The notes: generated by a model not told the origin, from the sequence alone. A DNA stretch of 64,000 nt from Streptomyces avidinii (GCF_014650695.1 NZ_BMVL01000001.1:673075-737074); one strand, 5' to 3'; shown: positions 27,611 through 38,986, counted from the first letter of the stretch. A program made the numbers and translations.

Positions 27611-27625
27611 CTTGTGTTCCGCATG

Positions 27626-27648
27626 GCCCCTCCCGGCAAGGGAGGGGC
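27626..27648 (-). terminator. First hairpin after mreB
   Basis: A perfect nine-base GC stem with a five-base loop, starting six bases past the mreB stop. Together with 27571-27610 it should make mreB largely monocistronic. Confidence 0.82.
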
Positions 27649-27653
27649 ATCTG

Positions 27654-28673
<1,020 letters not shown>

Positions 28674-28894
28674 TTTGTTCCCCTTGTTCCCCATGAGGAG
28701 CGTCTGGCCTTCCAGTTGATAGCGGCTGCTGTCAGGTCGGCGAGTGGGTGTGTGGGTGGAGGCCCCATCGTAGTGCCGCAAGTACGAAGACCGCGCGACG
28801 GGACTCCGGCAATCCCGCCGGAATGGATACCCGCCCCCTCAGTGGTGACGACGTGTCCTGCCCAGGCGTTCCCGCTCCGGCCCGGAAATACCGG

Positions 28895-28923
28895 GGGGCG
28901 ACCGAAATTACTTCGGTCGCCCC
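28895..28923 (-). terminator. ndk terminator
   Basis: A perfect 12-bp stem with a five-base AT-containing loop, 45 bases past the ndk stop. It insulates the mreB promoter region from folC-ndk transcription. The remaining 28674-28894 shows no gene. Confidence 0.85.
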
Positions 28924-28968
28924 AGGTCATGAGCGCTATTCGGCTGATGTTGCGTCAGGAAAGAGTGC

Positions 28969-29379
28969 TCAGAGCGCGGGGAAGAACAGCTTCAGCTCAC
29001 GCTCGGCGGACTCTTCCGAGTCCGAGGCGTGGATCAGGTTCTCACGCGTGATCGTGCCGAAATCACCCCGGATGGAGCCGGGTGCCGCGGCAATCGGGTC
29101 AGTGGGTCCGGCCAGCTGGCGGACACCCTCGATGACGCGCTCCCCCTCGACGACCAGGGCGACGATCGGACCGCTCGCCATGAAGCCCATGAGGGGCTCG
29201 TAGAACGGCTTGCCCTTGTGCTCGCCGTAGTGCGCCTCCAGGGTCTCCTGGTCCAGCGTACGCAGCTCCAGTGCGGGGATCGTCCAGCCGGCCTTCCGCT
29301 CGATGCGGCCGATGATCTCGCCGACCAGACCGCGACGGACGGCGTCGGGCTTGAGCAGGACGAGGGTGCGCTGGGTCAT
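28969..29379 (-). CDS. ndk: Nucleoside diphosphate kinase
   Basis: 136 residues, the standard length. MTQRTLVLLKPDAVRRGLVG opens the protein, and the phosphorylated histidine is H117 in NLIHASDS. It transfers gamma-phosphates between nucleoside triphosphates and diphosphates. It follows the DUF4233 gene after 64 bases, and the folC-DUF4233-ndk order is standard for actinobacteria. Confidence 0.98.
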   Translation of the reverse strand: MTQRTLVLLKPDAVRRGLVGEIIGRIERKAGWTIPALELRTLDQETLEAHYGEHKGKPFYEPLMGFMASGPIVALVVEGERVIEGVRQLAGPTDPIAAAPGSIRGDFGTITRENLIHASDSEESAERELKLFFPAL

Positions 29380-29443
29380 GTTGCGGCTCCTTGCGGCAAA
29401 CGGGTGCGGTAGGGCGAATCTACAGGGCCGATCAGGGGACCCG

Positions 29444-29812
29444 TCACGCAGCGTCAGGCGCCGCGGGCGCCCCCTGCGCCTCCTGGGCGGCCGCCCAGCG
29501 CGCCTTGATCGTGTCGATCTTGCGTCCGTAGTGCACGGAGCACCACCACAGTCCGGCGAACACCGCGCCGAGGAAGAACATCGTCGGCACGACGAACCCG
29601 CTGAGGACCAGGCCGATCTGCAGGGCCCAGCCCAGCTGGACCGCCCCGGGACGCGACAGCATCCCGCACAGCAGCACCGACAGCAGCATGGTGACCCCGC
29701 ACACCGTCCAGACCGCGGTCTGGGTCAGGTCGGGGTCCTTCATCGCCACCAGCCCCGCGAAGCCGATCACGAAGAACTCGCCGATCAGCGTGCTCGCACA
29801 CAGCGTGCGCAT
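29444..29812 (-). CDS. DUF4233 membrane protein
   Basis: 122 residues with four hydrophobic segments (TLIGEFFVIGFAGLVAM, VWTVCGVTMLLSVLLCGML, LGWALQIGLVLSGFVVPTMF, FLGAVFAGLWWCSVHYGR) and an Ala-rich tail. The family is found next to folC in actinobacteria, and its role is unknown. It starts three bases after the folC stop, so it is likely translationally coupled to folC. Confidence 0.88.
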   Translation of the reverse strand: MRTLCASTLIGEFFVIGFAGLVAMKDPDLTQTAVWTVCGVTMLLSVLLCGMLSRPGAVQLGWALQIGLVLSGFVVPTMFFLGAVFAGLWWCSVHYGRKIDTIKARWAAAQEAQGAPAAPDAA

Positions 29813-29815
29813 CCC

Positions 29816-31354
29816 TCAGCCCCTCTTCAGCAGCAGGCGGGCCTCGCCCACCGTGATCACGGAACCGGTCACCAAAACCCCGGCCCCTCCGTACTCGGCC
29901 TCTTCCTCCGCCAGGGTGATCGCCGCCTCCAGGGCGTCGTCCAGCCGCGGCTCCACCTGCACCCGGTCCGCGCCGAAGACCTCGACCGCGACGGCCGCCA
30001 GCTCGTCCGCGCCCATCGCCCGGTGGCTGGAGTTCTCCGTCAGCACCACCTCCGCGAAGATCGGCTCGAAGGCCTCCAGCACTCCGCGGACGTCCTTGCC
30101 CTCGCTCGCGGCGACGACCCCGATCAGCCGGCTGAAGCCGAAGGACTCGGTGACCGCCTCCGCGGTGGCCGCGGCGCCGGCCGGGTTGTGGGCCGCGTCC
30201 AGGACCACGGTCGGACTGCGCCGGACGACCTCCATGCGGCCGGGCGAGGCCACCGAGGCGAAGGCCTTTCGTACGGTCTCCAGGTCCAGGACCCGGGCGT
30301 GCTCCTGGCCGATGCCGAAGAAGGCCTCCACGGCGGCCAGGGCGACCGCCGCGTTGTGGGCCATGTGCGCGCCGTACAGCGGCAGGAAGATGTCGTCGTA
30401 CTCGCCGCCCACGCCGCGCAGCGTCAGCTGCTGGCCGCCGACCGCGACCTCGCGCGAGACGACGCCGAACTCCATGCCCTCACGGGCCACGGTCGCGTCC
30501 ACCTCGACGGCCTTCTTCAGCAGCACCTGCGCCGCGTCCACCGGCTGCTGGGCCAGGATCACGGTGGCGTCCTGCTTGATGACGCCGCCCTTCTCCACGG
30601 CGATCTCACCGGGCGTGGAGCCGAGCCGGTCGGTGTGGTCCAGGCTGATGGGGGTGACCACGGCGACGGACGCGTCGATGACGTTGGTCGCGTCCCAGCT
30701 GCCGCCCATGCCCACCTCGACCACGGCCACGTCCACCGGGGCGTCCGCGAAGGCCGCGTAGGCCATCCCGGTGAGCACCTCGAAGAACGAGAGCCGGAAC
30801 TCCTCGGCGGCGTCGACCATTTCCACGTACGGCTTGATGTCGTGGTACGTCTCGACGAACCGCTCGGCGGTGATCGGCGCCCCGTCGAGGCTGATCCGCT
30901 CGGTGATCGACTGCACGTGCGGGCTGGTGTAGCGGCCGGTGCGCAGCTCGAAGGCGTTCAGCAGGGCCTCGATCATGCGGGCCGTGCTCGTCTTGCCGTT
31001 GGTGCCGGTGATGTGGATGGACGGGTACGCGCGCTGCGGCTCGCCCAGGACGTCCATCAGCGCCGCGATCCGCGACACCGAGGGCTCCAGCTTGGTCTCG
31101 CCCCAGCGGGTGGCGAGCTCCTGCTCCACCTCCAGCAGCACCTTGGCGACCTCCGGGTCGACGGGCCGGGCGGGTACCGGGTCGCCCTGCGGCGATCCGG
31201 CCCGGGCGCGCAGGGTGCGGCTACCGGCCTCGATCACCGCCAGGTCGGGGTCGCGGTCGGACTCTTCCGCCACGATCTGGTCGAACTCGTCGAAGGTACC
31301 GGCGAGGTCGTCGTTGTCGTCGCGGTCGTGGCTCTCGGGCTGCTGGTCACTCAC
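29816..31354 (-). CDS. folC: Folylpolyglutamate synthase / dihydrofolate synthase
   Basis: A 512-residue ATP-dependent Mur-ligase-fold enzyme adding glutamates to folates. The P-loop is ITGTNGKTSTAR (117-122), then YTSPHVQSITERI, VVEVGMGGSWDATNVI, PISLDHTDRLG and VVLDAAHNPAG. The first 65 residues are an acidic, probably unstructured extension (DQQPESHDRDDNDDLAG) not found in E. coli FolC but seen in streptomycetes. Whether it does both FolC reactions cannot be read from sequence. Confidence 0.95.
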   Translation of the reverse strand: MSDQQPESHDRDDNDDLAGTFDEFDQIVAEESDRDPDLAVIEAGSRTLRARAGSPQGDPVPARPVDPEVAKVLLEVEQELATRWGETKLEPSVSRIAALMDVLGEPQRAYPSIHITGTNGKTSTARMIEALLNAFELRTGRYTSPHVQSITERISLDGAPITAERFVETYHDIKPYVEMVDAAEEFRLSFFEVLTGMAYAAFADAPVDVAVVEVGMGGSWDATNVIDASVAVVTPISLDHTDRLGSTPGEIAVEKGGVIKQDATVILAQQPVDAAQVLLKKAVEVDATVAREGMEFGVVSREVAVGGQQLTLRGVGGEYDDIFLPLYGAHMAHNAAVALAAVEAFFGIGQEHARVLDLETVRKAFASVASPGRMEVVRRSPTVVLDAAHNPAGAAATAEAVTESFGFSRLIGVVAASEGKDVRGVLEAFEPIFAEVVLTENSSHRAMGADELAAVAVEVFGADRVQVEPRLDDALEAAITLAEEEAEYGGAGVLVTGSVITVGEARLLLKRG

Positions 31355-31470
31355 AGGGCCAGTCTACGGACGGGGACCCCCGGGACTTTCGGCCCGGCCG
31401 TTTCGGGACCTCCGGCGGCCGGAGCGACCGGATCGTTATGCAAGCCTTGCGGCAGGAGATAGGGGACTAA

Positions 31471-32520
31471 ATGCCGCAGGCCAGCAGCAACAAGACAGCA
31501 TCCAGCCGCGACATAGGGATCGACCTGGGCACCGCCAACACCCTCGTCTACGCACGGGGGCAGGGGATCGTCCTCAATGAGCCGTCCGTGGTCGCCGTGA
31601 GGGCGGGCACCACCACCGCCCTGGCCGTCGGCGCGGACGCCAAGGAGACCATCGGCCGCACCCCGGGCTCCATCACCGCGATCCGCCCCCTCAAGGGCGG
31701 CGTGATCTGCGACTACGAGGCCGCCGAGGAGATGATCCGGCACTTCGTCCGCAAGGCGGTCCCGGGCCGGCGCCCCCGCACCCGGATGGTGATCTGCGTG
31801 CCCTCCGGGGTCACCCCGGTCGAGCGGCGGGCCATCGTCCAGGCGTCCACCCGGGCCGGCGCCCGGGCCGTGCACCTCATCGAGGAGCCGATGGCGGCGG
31901 CGATCGGCGCCGGGCTGCCCGTGGCCGAACCCCGCGGCTCCATGGTCGTGGACATCGGCGGCGGCACCTCCGAGGTCGCCGTCATCTCCCTGGGCGGCAT
32001 CGTCACGTCCCGGTCTTTGCGGGTCGGCGGGGACCGGCTCGACGCGGCGGTCATGGACCACGTACGCAAGGAACACGGGCTGCTCGTCGGCGAGCGCACC
32101 GCCGAGGACGTCAAGCTCGGCATCGGCTCGGCCTGGCCGGTGCCGGACCGTCCGGAGCTGGAGACCCGTACCTTCACCGTGCGGGGCCGCGAGAAGGTCG
32201 GCGGCATGCCCAAGACCCTCCTGCTGACCGCCCCGGACGTCCGGGGCGCGCTCGACGAACCGATCGAGGCGATCATCGCGGCCGTACGCACCACCCTGGA
32301 GGAGTGCCCGCCGGAGCTGGCCGGCGACGTGATGGAGCACGGCATCGTGCTGACCGGCGGCGGGGCGCTGCTGCCCGGCCTGGACCTGCGGATGGCCTCG
32401 GCGACCGGCATCCCGGTCTTCGTCGCGGACGACCCGCTCGGCTGCGTCGCGCTGGGCACCGGCCGGTGCGTGGAGGAACTGGACACCCTGGGCGGTCTGC
32501 CGGCTCCGGCAAAGGCCTAG
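31471..32520 (+). CDS. Second MreB-like actin homologue (Mbl type)
   Basis: 349 residues with intact actin-fold motifs ([75 protein letters not shown]). It clearly differs from mreB in this window: the MSFIGRD start is replaced by a 13-residue polar leader, KIHKRRYL becomes KAVPGRRP, and the phosphate/subdomain II surface is more Pro/Arg-rich (GSAWPVPDRPELETRT). It should bind ATP and may copolymerise with, or modulate, MreB. It stands alone on the plus strand between folC and an opposite-facing sensor kinase. ATG 31471 has AGGAG and GGGGA upstream. Confidence 0.9.
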   Translation: MPQASSNKTASSRDIGIDLGTANTLVYARGQGIVLNEPSVVAVRAGTTTALAVGADAKETIGRTPGSITAIRPLKGGVICDYEAAEEMIRHFVRKAVPGRRPRTRMVICVPSGVTPVERRAIVQASTRAGARAVHLIEEPMAAAIGAGLPVAEPRGSMVVDIGGGTSEVAVISLGGIVTSRSLRVGGDRLDAAVMDHVRKEHGLLVGERTAEDVKLGIGSAWPVPDRPELETRTFTVRGREKVGGMPKTLLLTAPDVRGALDEPIEAIIAAVRTTLEECPPELAGDVMEHGIVLTGGGALLPGLDLRMASATGIPVFVADDPLGCVALGTGRCVEELDTLGGLPAPAKA

Positions 32521-32536
32521 ACGGCCCAGGGCCGGG

Positions 32537-33685
32537 TCAGCCGCGCGGAAGGGTGGCCACGACCTCGTACGTGTCGCGGGTGCGCGTCGTCGTCAGGGTT
32601 CCGCCCAGGCTGCGGACGCGCTCGGACATGCTCGCGGTGCCCGAGCCCGCCGAGACGGGGGCCCGGCCCGGGGTCCGGGCCGGCAGGGCATTGCTGACGG
32701 CGATCCGCAGCCGCGGGCCGTCCGCCGTGATCGACACGTCGATGGTCTCGCCGTGCGCGTGCTTGGCCGCGTTGGTCAGGCACTCCTGAACCACCCGGTA
32801 GACCGCCGCCTGCCGCAGCGGCGACAGGGCGTGCGCGTCCTCGTCCATGGCGAGCCGGACGGGCGATCCGGCCCGCCCGCTCTCCTGCGCGAGCGCGGCC
32901 AGCCCGTCCACGCCCGGGGTCGAGGCCCGCTCCCCGCGCTGCACGATGATCTCGTTGAGCACCAGATGGGCCCGGCGCGCGGTGTCGGCCAGCTCCTCGA
33001 AGTCCGGCCCGTACGCCGTTTCGCGCGCCCGCATCGAGAGCACCTCGGAGCGGACCGTGAGCAGGGTCAGCTCCCGCCCGACGAAGTCGTGGACGTCACG
33101 GGCGACGGAGGTGCGCTCCTGCTGGACGGCCTGGAGCACGGCGGACTCGGCCCGCCGCGCGGTCAGCTCCCCCACCAGGTCGTGCCGGTAGGCGGCGATG
33201 CCCACCGCCGAGGCGAGCACCCCGATCGGCACGACCAGACTGAGGAAGCCGCTCAGGGTCTGCCCCTGCGGCTCGGGCCAGCCCGGCAGGACGAACATCA
33301 CCAGCGCGAAGGCGACGTACCCGAGCGTGGCGAGGATTCCGGCCCGGCGCCCCCGGTAGCGGCCGACCGAGTAGAGGGCGAACTGGATCAGGGTCAGCTC
33401 GTGCAGCCACCAGATGAAGAGCAGTGCGGCCAGGTACGAGATCCAGGGCTGCCGGCGGCGCACCAGCAGGCTCGCGCAGCCCAGGGCGAGGACGACGGCG
33501 GCGGTGGGACCGCTCAGCGAGTTGTCGGCGGCGGCGAGGCCCGGCAGGTCGAGGGCCATCAGGCCGAGGCAGCCCAGCGCGGTGAGCACGTCCACGGCCC
33601 GGGGAGACCCGGCCCAGCCCGCGGCGAGCCGACGGCCGGAGGCCACCAGCCGGTCGAAGGCCGGGACGACGGGCGTGACGCGCAT
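32537..33685 (-). CDS. Membrane sensor histidine kinase (HisKA_3, NarL-partner type)
   Basis: 382 residues. About six hydrophobic segments fill residues 30-165. A short helix and the dimerisation/phosphoacceptor box RTSVARDVHDFVGRELTLL with H199 follow. The HATPase part has ECLTNAAKHAHG (N box) and SAGSGTASMSERVRSLGGTL (G box). No response regulator is next to it, so its partner is elsewhere. ATG 33685 is chosen; ATG 33697 is a close alternative. The stop is 16 bases from the convergent mbl-like stop. The membrane region has no recognisable ligand domain. Confidence 0.9.
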   Translation of the reverse strand: MRVTPVVPAFDRLVASGRRLAAGWAGSPRAVDVLTALGCLGLMALDLPGLAAADNSLSGPTAAVVLALGCASLLVRRRQPWISYLAALLFIWWLHELTLIQFALYSVGRYRGRRAGILATLGYVAFALVMFVLPGWPEPQGQTLSGFLSLVVPIGVLASAVGIAAYRHDLVGELTARRAESAVLQAVQQERTSVARDVHDFVGRELTLLTVRSEVLSMRARETAYGPDFEELADTARRAHLVLNEIIVQRGERASTPGVDGLAALAQESGRAGSPVRLAMDEDAHALSPLRQAAVYRVVQECLTNAAKHAHGETIDVSITADGPRLRIAVSNALPARTPGRAPVSAGSGTASMSERVRSLGGTLTTTRTRDTYEVVATLPRG

Positions 33686-33862
33686 GCACTCCATCATCCG
33701 TGGTCGGCGTCCCGGTTCGGACGGCCCCAGAACGGAAAACGGCGTGATTTCGGGCACTTCGGACAGGCCGGGTCCCTGCCCCGCCGCCCCCGCCGATCCG
33801 AGCGGGACAGGCGACCGCCCGCCGGGACGCCGGCCCCCGCACGGGGAAGGCATACGGGGAAT

Positions 33863-33891
33863 GCCCCCGCGTCGACCGACGGCGCGGGGGC
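33863..33891 (-). terminator. valS terminator
   Basis: An eight-base GC stem (33863-33870 with 33884-33891), 37 bases past the valS stop, upstream of the sensor kinase. The remaining 33686-33862 shows no gene and should hold the kinase promoter. Confidence 0.75.
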
Positions 33892-33927
33892 CTTCACCTG
33901 TGCGTACCTACGGGGCGCTACCGGGTG

Positions 33928-36549
33928 CTACGCGGCCGGCAGGCCCGCCAGCTGCGCCTGGAGCCGGGCGATGTCCGCCTCGGCCTTGGTCAGCCGTCCC
34001 TTGATCTTGTCCACGACGTTGTCGGGGGCCTTGGCCAGGAAGGCCTCGTTGCCCAGCTTCGCCTCGGCCTGCGCCTTCTCCTTCTCGGCGGCGCCGAGGT
34101 CCTTGGTCAGGCGCTTGCGCTCGGCCTCGACGTCGATGGTGCCCGACAGGTCGAGGGCGACCGTGGCTCCGGCGACCGGGAGGGTCGCGGAGGCGCTGAA
34201 GGCGTCGCCCTCCGGCTGGAGGCGCAGCACCTGGCGGATGGCCGCCTCGTGCGCGCCGAGCGCCGTACCGGACAGGTCGAGGCGGGCCGGCACCTTCTGC
34301 TTGTCGTCGAGGCCCTGCTCCTTGCGGAAGCGGCGGACCTCACGGACGAGGTTCTGGACGTTGCCGATCTCGGTCTCGGCGGCCTCGTCACGGAAGCCGC
34401 TGTCCTTCGGCCAGTCGGCGATGACGAGGGACTCGCCGCCGGTCAGCGTGGTCCACAGCGTCTCGGTGACGAAGGGGACGACCGGGTGGAGCAGCCGCAG
34501 CATGACGTCGATGACCTCGCCGAGGACGCGGCCGGAGACCTGGGCCTGCTCGCCGCCCGCGAAGAAGGTCGTCTTCGACAGCTCGACGTACCAGTCGAAG
34601 ACCTCGTCCCACGCGAAGTGGTAGAGCGCCTCGCTGAGCTTCGAGAACTGGAAGTCCTCGTAGTACGCGTCGACCTGCGCGACCGTCTTGTTCAGCCGGG
34701 ACAGGATCCAGCGGTCGGTGGCCGACAGCTGCTCGACCGGCGGCAGCTCGCCCTCGATCGTGGCGCCGTTCATCAGCGCGAAGCGCGTGGCGTTCCAGAT
34801 CTTGTTGGCGAACTTGCTGGACGCCTGGACCCAGTCCTCGCCGATCGGGACGTCGGTGCCGGGGTTGGCGCCCTTGGCCAGGGTGAAGCGGACGGCGTCG
34901 GAGCCGTACTTGTCCATCCAGTCCAGCGGGTCGACGACGTTGCCGAAGGACTTCGACATCTTCTTGCCGCGCTCGTCGCGGACCAGGCCGGTCAGCGCGA
35001 TCGTCTTGAAGGGGACCTCGCCGTCCATGGCGTACAGGCCGAACATCATCATCCGGGCGACCCAGAAGAAGATGATGTCGTGGCCGGTGACCAGGACGTC
35101 GGTGGAGTAGAACTTCGCCAGGTCCGGGGTCTTCTCCGGCCAGCCGAGCGTGGAGAACGGCCACAGGCCGGAGGAGAACCAGGTGTCGAGGACGTCGGTG
35201 TCCTGGGTCCAGCCCTCGCCCGTCGGCGCCTCGTCGTCGGGGCCGAGGCAGACGACCTCGCCGTCCGGGCCGTACCAGACCGGGATCCGGTGGCCCCACC
35301 ACAGCTGACGCGAGATGCACCAGTCGTTGAGGTTGTCGACCCAGTCGAAGTAGCGCTTCTCCATCTCCTGCGGGTGGATCGCGACACGGCCGTCGCGGAC
35401 CGCATCACCGGCGGCCTTGGCGAGGGTCTCGACCTTGACCCACCACTGGAGGGACAGGCGGGGCTCGACGGTGGTGCTGCAGCGCGAGCAGTGGCCGACG
35501 GAGTGCAGGTACGGACGCTTCTCCGCGACGATGCGACCCTGCTCGCGCAGGGCGCCGACGACCGCGGAACGGGCCTCGAAGCGGTCCTGGCCGAGGAAGG
35601 GGCCGTGGACGGTGATGACACCGTGCTCGTCCATGATCGTCATGTTGGGCAGGTTGTGCCGCTGCCCGATGGCGAAGTCGTTCGGGTCGTGGGCGGGCGT
35701 CACCTTGACGCAGCCGGTACCGAACTCGGGGTCGACGTGGGTGTCCGCGACGACCGGGATCGAACGGTCGGTCAGCGGGAGCTTGATGAGCTTGCCGACC
35801 AGGTGCTTGTAGCGCTCGTCGTCCGGGTGGACGGCGACGGCCGTGTCGCCGAGCATCGTCTCGGCGCGGGTCGTCGCGACGACCAGGCTGTCCTCGCCCT
35901 CGCCGTACCTGATGGAGACGAGCTCGCCCGCGTCCTCCTGGTACTCCACCTCGATGTCGGAGATGGCCGTCAGACAGCGGGGGCACCAGTTGATGATGCG
36001 CTCGGCCCGGTAGATCAGGCCGTCGTCGAAGAGCTTCTTGAAGATGGTCTGGACGGCCTTGGACAGGCCCTCGTCCATGGTGAAGCGCTCACGGGACCAG
36101 TCGACGCCGTCGCCGAGGCGGCGCATCTGGCCGAGGATCTTGCCGCCGTACTCTTCCTTCCACTGCCAGACCCGCTCGACGAACTCCTCGCGGCCCAGGT
36201 CGTGGCGGGACTTGCCCTCCTCGGCGAGCTGCTGCTCGACCTTGTTCTGGGTGGCGATACCGGCGTGGTCCATGCCGGGCAGCCACAGCGACTCGTAGCC
36301 CTGCATCCGCTTGCGGCGGGTGAGGGCGTCCATGAGCGTGTGCTGGAAGGCATGGCCCAGGTGCAGCGAGCCGGTGACGTTCGGCGGCGGGATGACGATC
36401 GTGTACGGGGGCTTCTCGCTCGCAGGGTCGGCGGTGAAGTAGCCACGCTCTACCCAGCTCTCGTAGAGCTTCCCCTCTACGGCCGCCGGGGCGTACGCGG
36501 TCGGCAGTTCGGAGTCGGGGCTGCTGGGTGTCTGCGTGTTCTCGGTCAC
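33928..36549 (-). CDS. valS: Valine-tRNA ligase
   Basis: A class I aminoacyl-tRNA synthetase of 873 residues. The HIGH-type motif is SLHLGHA (63-66), the zinc-type CPRC lies in [12 protein letters not shown], the editing domain is between, and KKMSKSFGN is near residue 531. A C-terminal coiled-coil arm ([20 protein letters not shown]) binds tRNA. GTG 36549 begins a short polar leader. The stop is followed by a terminator. Confidence 0.97.
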   Translation of the reverse strand: MTENTQTPSSPDSELPTAYAPAAVEGKLYESWVERGYFTADPASEKPPYTIVIPPPNVTGSLHLGHAFQHTLMDALTRRKRMQGYESLWLPGMDHAGIATQNKVEQQLAEEGKSRHDLGREEFVERVWQWKEEYGGKILGQMRRLGDGVDWSRERFTMDEGLSKAVQTIFKKLFDDGLIYRAERIINWCPRCLTAISDIEVEYQEDAGELVSIRYGEGEDSLVVATTRAETMLGDTAVAVHPDDERYKHLVGKLIKLPLTDRSIPVVADTHVDPEFGTGCVKVTPAHDPNDFAIGQRHNLPNMTIMDEHGVITVHGPFLGQDRFEARSAVVGALREQGRIVAEKRPYLHSVGHCSRCSTTVEPRLSLQWWVKVETLAKAAGDAVRDGRVAIHPQEMEKRYFDWVDNLNDWCISRQLWWGHRIPVWYGPDGEVVCLGPDDEAPTGEGWTQDTDVLDTWFSSGLWPFSTLGWPEKTPDLAKFYSTDVLVTGHDIIFFWVARMMMFGLYAMDGEVPFKTIALTGLVRDERGKKMSKSFGNVVDPLDWMDKYGSDAVRFTLAKGANPGTDVPIGEDWVQASSKFANKIWNATRFALMNGATIEGELPPVEQLSATDRWILSRLNKTVAQVDAYYEDFQFSKLSEALYHFAWDEVFDWYVELSKTTFFAGGEQAQVSGRVLGEVIDVMLRLLHPVVPFVTETLWTTLTGGESLVIADWPKDSGFRDEAAETEIGNVQNLVREVRRFRKEQGLDDKQKVPARLDLSGTALGAHEAAIRQVLRLQPEGDAFSASATLPVAGATVALDLSGTIDVEAERKRLTKDLGAAEKEKAQAEAKLGNEAFLAKAPDNVVDKIKGRLTKAEADIARLQAQLAGLPAA

Positions 36550-36676
36550 GGGGCACAGTTTAGAGCGGTAACAGTCCAGTCATGAAACCGGTATTCCCGG
36601 GGCCCGGCGCCCTGCCCGCCCCAGGCTTCCGTCAGGATGTGAGAAACGTATAAGCAACCTCATTGGGGGACGCGGG

Positions 36677-37627
36677 ATGAGCTACAACCAGCCAGGGCCC
36701 TACGGGCAGCAGCCTCAGCAGCCGGGACCGTACGGGCAGCAGCCCCCGCCGCCGGGACCGTACGGCCAGTCCGCCCCCCAGCCCAACCCGTACGGCCAGC
36801 CCGGCCAGCCCGGCCAGCCCGCGGCCCCGCAGCCGGGCTACGGCTACCCGCAGCAGCCGGGCGTCACCCCGCAGGGATACCCGCAGCAGCCGCCGACTCC
36901 GGCCTACGGCTACCCGCAGCAGCAGCCCCCCTACGGCGGCCAGCCCCCGAAGAAGTCCAAGGCCGGCGTGATCATCGGCGTGGTCGTCGCGGTCGCGGTG
37001 ATCGCGGGCGGCGGCTGGTACCTCCTGGGCGGCGGCGCGGGCGGAAACATCTCCGCCGACACCAAGGGCTACAAGCTGGTGGCCCCGGAGTCGGTGGACG
37101 ACTTCAAGAAGGACCCGAAGTACAAGGACAAGCCCTTCACCGATGAGGACAAGAAGGAAGCCGAGGCGGCCGGCGTCAAGAACGCGACCCAGGTGGGGAT
37201 GACGTACGTGGCTGGCGACCCGAAGAACCCGCTGACGGCCAAGGGCCTCAACTTCTCCGGCGTCTACGGCGAGGTCGCCGACCCGGAGAAGGCGGTGGAC
37301 GGGTACTTCGCCAAGGCCAGGTTGGAGGCCGCCAAGGACGGCAAGTCCGATGTGCAGCTCCTCGGCAGCCCCAAGACGATGTCCCCGGCCAACTTCAAGG
37401 GCGCCGTGATGAAGTGCCAGGACATCAAGTTCACTTCGAAGGACACGAGCACCAAGGGGCCCAAGGAGGCCACGCTCCCCTTCTGCGTCTGGGGTGACTA
37501 CAGCACCCTGAGCATGGTCAGCGCCTCGGACGTGGCGTCCATCCTGGCCGGCAAGCCCGGCTACACCCAGGAGCAGACCGCCGAGCTCGCCGCGAAGCTC
37601 TACAACACCGCCCGCGTCAAGAAGTAA
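36677..37627 (+). CDS. Single-pass membrane protein with PYGQ-rich cytoplasmic tail
   Basis: I do not recognise a function. Residues 1-92 are Pro/Gln/Gly/Tyr-rich (PGPYGQQP repeated three times, then QPG and GYPQQ units). This type of low-complexity tail is common in Streptomyces membrane proteins and is probably disordered. A transmembrane helix spans about 96-118. The remaining 200 residues form an extracytoplasmic domain rich in lysine, with two cysteines (MKCQD, PFCVW) placed to make a disulfide. A repeated DDFKKDPKYKDKPFTDEDKK stretch is notable. It has its own promoter region upstream and a very long perfect terminator downstream. Confidence 0.85.
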   Translation: MSYNQPGPYGQQPQQPGPYGQQPPPPGPYGQSAPQPNPYGQPGQPGQPAAPQPGYGYPQQPGVTPQGYPQQPPTPAYGYPQQQPPYGGQPPKKSKAGVIIGVVVAVAVIAGGGWYLLGGGAGGNISADTKGYKLVAPESVDDFKKDPKYKDKPFTDEDKKEAEAAGVKNATQVGMTYVAGDPKNPLTAKGLNFSGVYGEVADPEKAVDGYFAKARLEAAKDGKSDVQLLGSPKTMSPANFKGAVMKCQDIKFTSKDTSTKGPKEATLPFCVWGDYSTLSMVSASDVASILAGKPGYTQEQTAELAAKLYNTARVKK

Positions 37628-37635
37628 CCGCGCGG

Positions 37636-37683
37636 CACATGCAGAAGGGGCGCCCCCGGTCGGGGGCGCCCCTTCTGCATGTG
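37636..37683. terminator. Very long perfect hairpin between convergent genes
   Basis: A 23-bp uninterrupted stem (37636-37658 with 37661-37683) closed by only two bases. It lies between the convergent membrane-protein gene and clpX and would terminate both. Confidence 0.9.
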
Positions 37684-37699
37684 CTCTACGGCCGGTCGG

Positions 37700-38986
37700 C
37701 TAGGCCGACTTCTCGTGCGGGCCCTGGTCCTTCGGGACGATGCGCGGGACCAGCGTCGGGTTGACGTTGGAGCGGACCACGTCCGAGGTGATGACCACGC
37801 GGGCCACGTCCTTGCGGGACGGGACCTCGTACATCACCGACATCAGGACCTCTTCCATGATGGCGCGCAGGCCGCGCGCGCCCGTCTGGCGGAGGATGGC
37901 CTGGTCCGCGATGGCCTCCAGCGCCTCGCGCTCGAACTCCAGCTCCACGCCGTCGAGTTCGAACAGCCGCTGGTACTGCTTCACCAGCGCGTTGCGCGGC
38001 TCGATGAGGATCTGGAGCAGGGCCTCGCGGTCCAGGTTGTGGACGGAGGTCAGCACGGGGAGGCGGCCGATGAACTCGGGGATCATCCCGAACTTCACCA
38101 GGTCCTCCGGCATGACCTCCTGGAACTGGTCGCTGGCCTCGATCTCGCGCTTCGAGCGGATCGTCGCCCCGAAGCCGATGCCCTTGGCTCCGGCACGCGA
38201 CTCGATGATCTTCTCCAGGCCGGCGAAGGCGCCGCCCACGATGAAGAGCACGTTCGTCGTGTCGATCTGGATGAATTCCTGGTGCGGGTGCTTCCGGCCG
38301 CCCTGCGGCGGTACGGAGGCGGTCGTGCCCTCCAGGATCTTCAGCAGGGCCTGCTGCACGCCCTCGCCGCTCACGTCGCGCGTGATCGACGGGTTCTCGC
38401 TCTTGCGGGCCACCTTGTCGATCTCGTCGATGTAGATGATCCCGGTCTCGGCCTTCTTGACGTCGTAGTCGGCGGCCTGGATCAGCTTCAGGAGGATGTT
38501 CTCGACGTCCTCACCGACGTACCCGGCCTCCGTCAGCGCCGTCGCGTCGGCGATGGCGAACGGAACGTTCAGCATGCGGGCGAGGGTCTGCGCGAGCAGC
38601 GTCTTGCCGGAGCCCGTGGGGCCCAGCAGCAGGATGTTGGACTTCGCGAGCTCGATCGCGTCGTCCCGGCCCTGCGCGCCGCCGTTCTCGCCGGCCTGAA
38701 CCCGCTTGTAGTGGTTGTAGACCGCTACCGAGAGCGCCTTCTTCGCCGGCTCCTGGCCGACGACGTAGCTCTCCAGGAACTCGTAGATCTCACGGGGCTT
38801 GGGGAGTTCCTCCCACCGGACCTCGGAGGTCTCCGCGAGCTCCTCTTCGATGATCTCGTTGCAGAGGTCGATGCACTCGTCGCAGATGTACACACCGGGT
38901 CCTGCGATGAGCTTCTTCACCTGCTTCTGGCTCTTTCCGCAGAACGAGCACTTGAGCAGATCGCCGCCGTCACCGATGCGTGCCAC
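37700..38986 (-). CDS. clpX: ClpX, ATPase subunit of Clp protease
   Basis: 428 residues. The N-terminal zinc-binding domain has C13, C16, C35 and C38. The AAA+ domain has [12 protein letters not shown] (Walker A, about 121-128), [10 protein letters not shown] (Walker B), and the IGF-type loop appears as IGFGATI. It unfolds substrates and feeds them to ClpP1P2. It lies 153 bases downstream of clpP2, and the gap probably holds its promoter. The long leader shows no other gene. Confidence 0.97.
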   Translation of the reverse strand: MARIGDGGDLLKCSFCGKSQKQVKKLIAGPGVYICDECIDLCNEIIEEELAETSEVRWEELPKPREIYEFLESYVVGQEPAKKALSVAVYNHYKRVQAGENGGAQGRDDAIELAKSNILLLGPTGSGKTLLAQTLARMLNVPFAIADATALTEAGYVGEDVENILLKLIQAADYDVKKAETGIIYIDEIDKVARKSENPSITRDVSGEGVQQALLKILEGTTASVPPQGGRKHPHQEFIQIDTTNVLFIVGGAFAGLEKIIESRAGAKGIGFGATIRSKREIEASDQFQEVMPEDLVKFGMIPEFIGRLPVLTSVHNLDREALLQILIEPRNALVKQYQRLFELDGVELEFEREALEAIADQAILRQTGARGLRAIMEEVLMSVMYEVPSRKDVARVVITSDVVRSNVNPTLVPRIVPKDQGPHEKSA

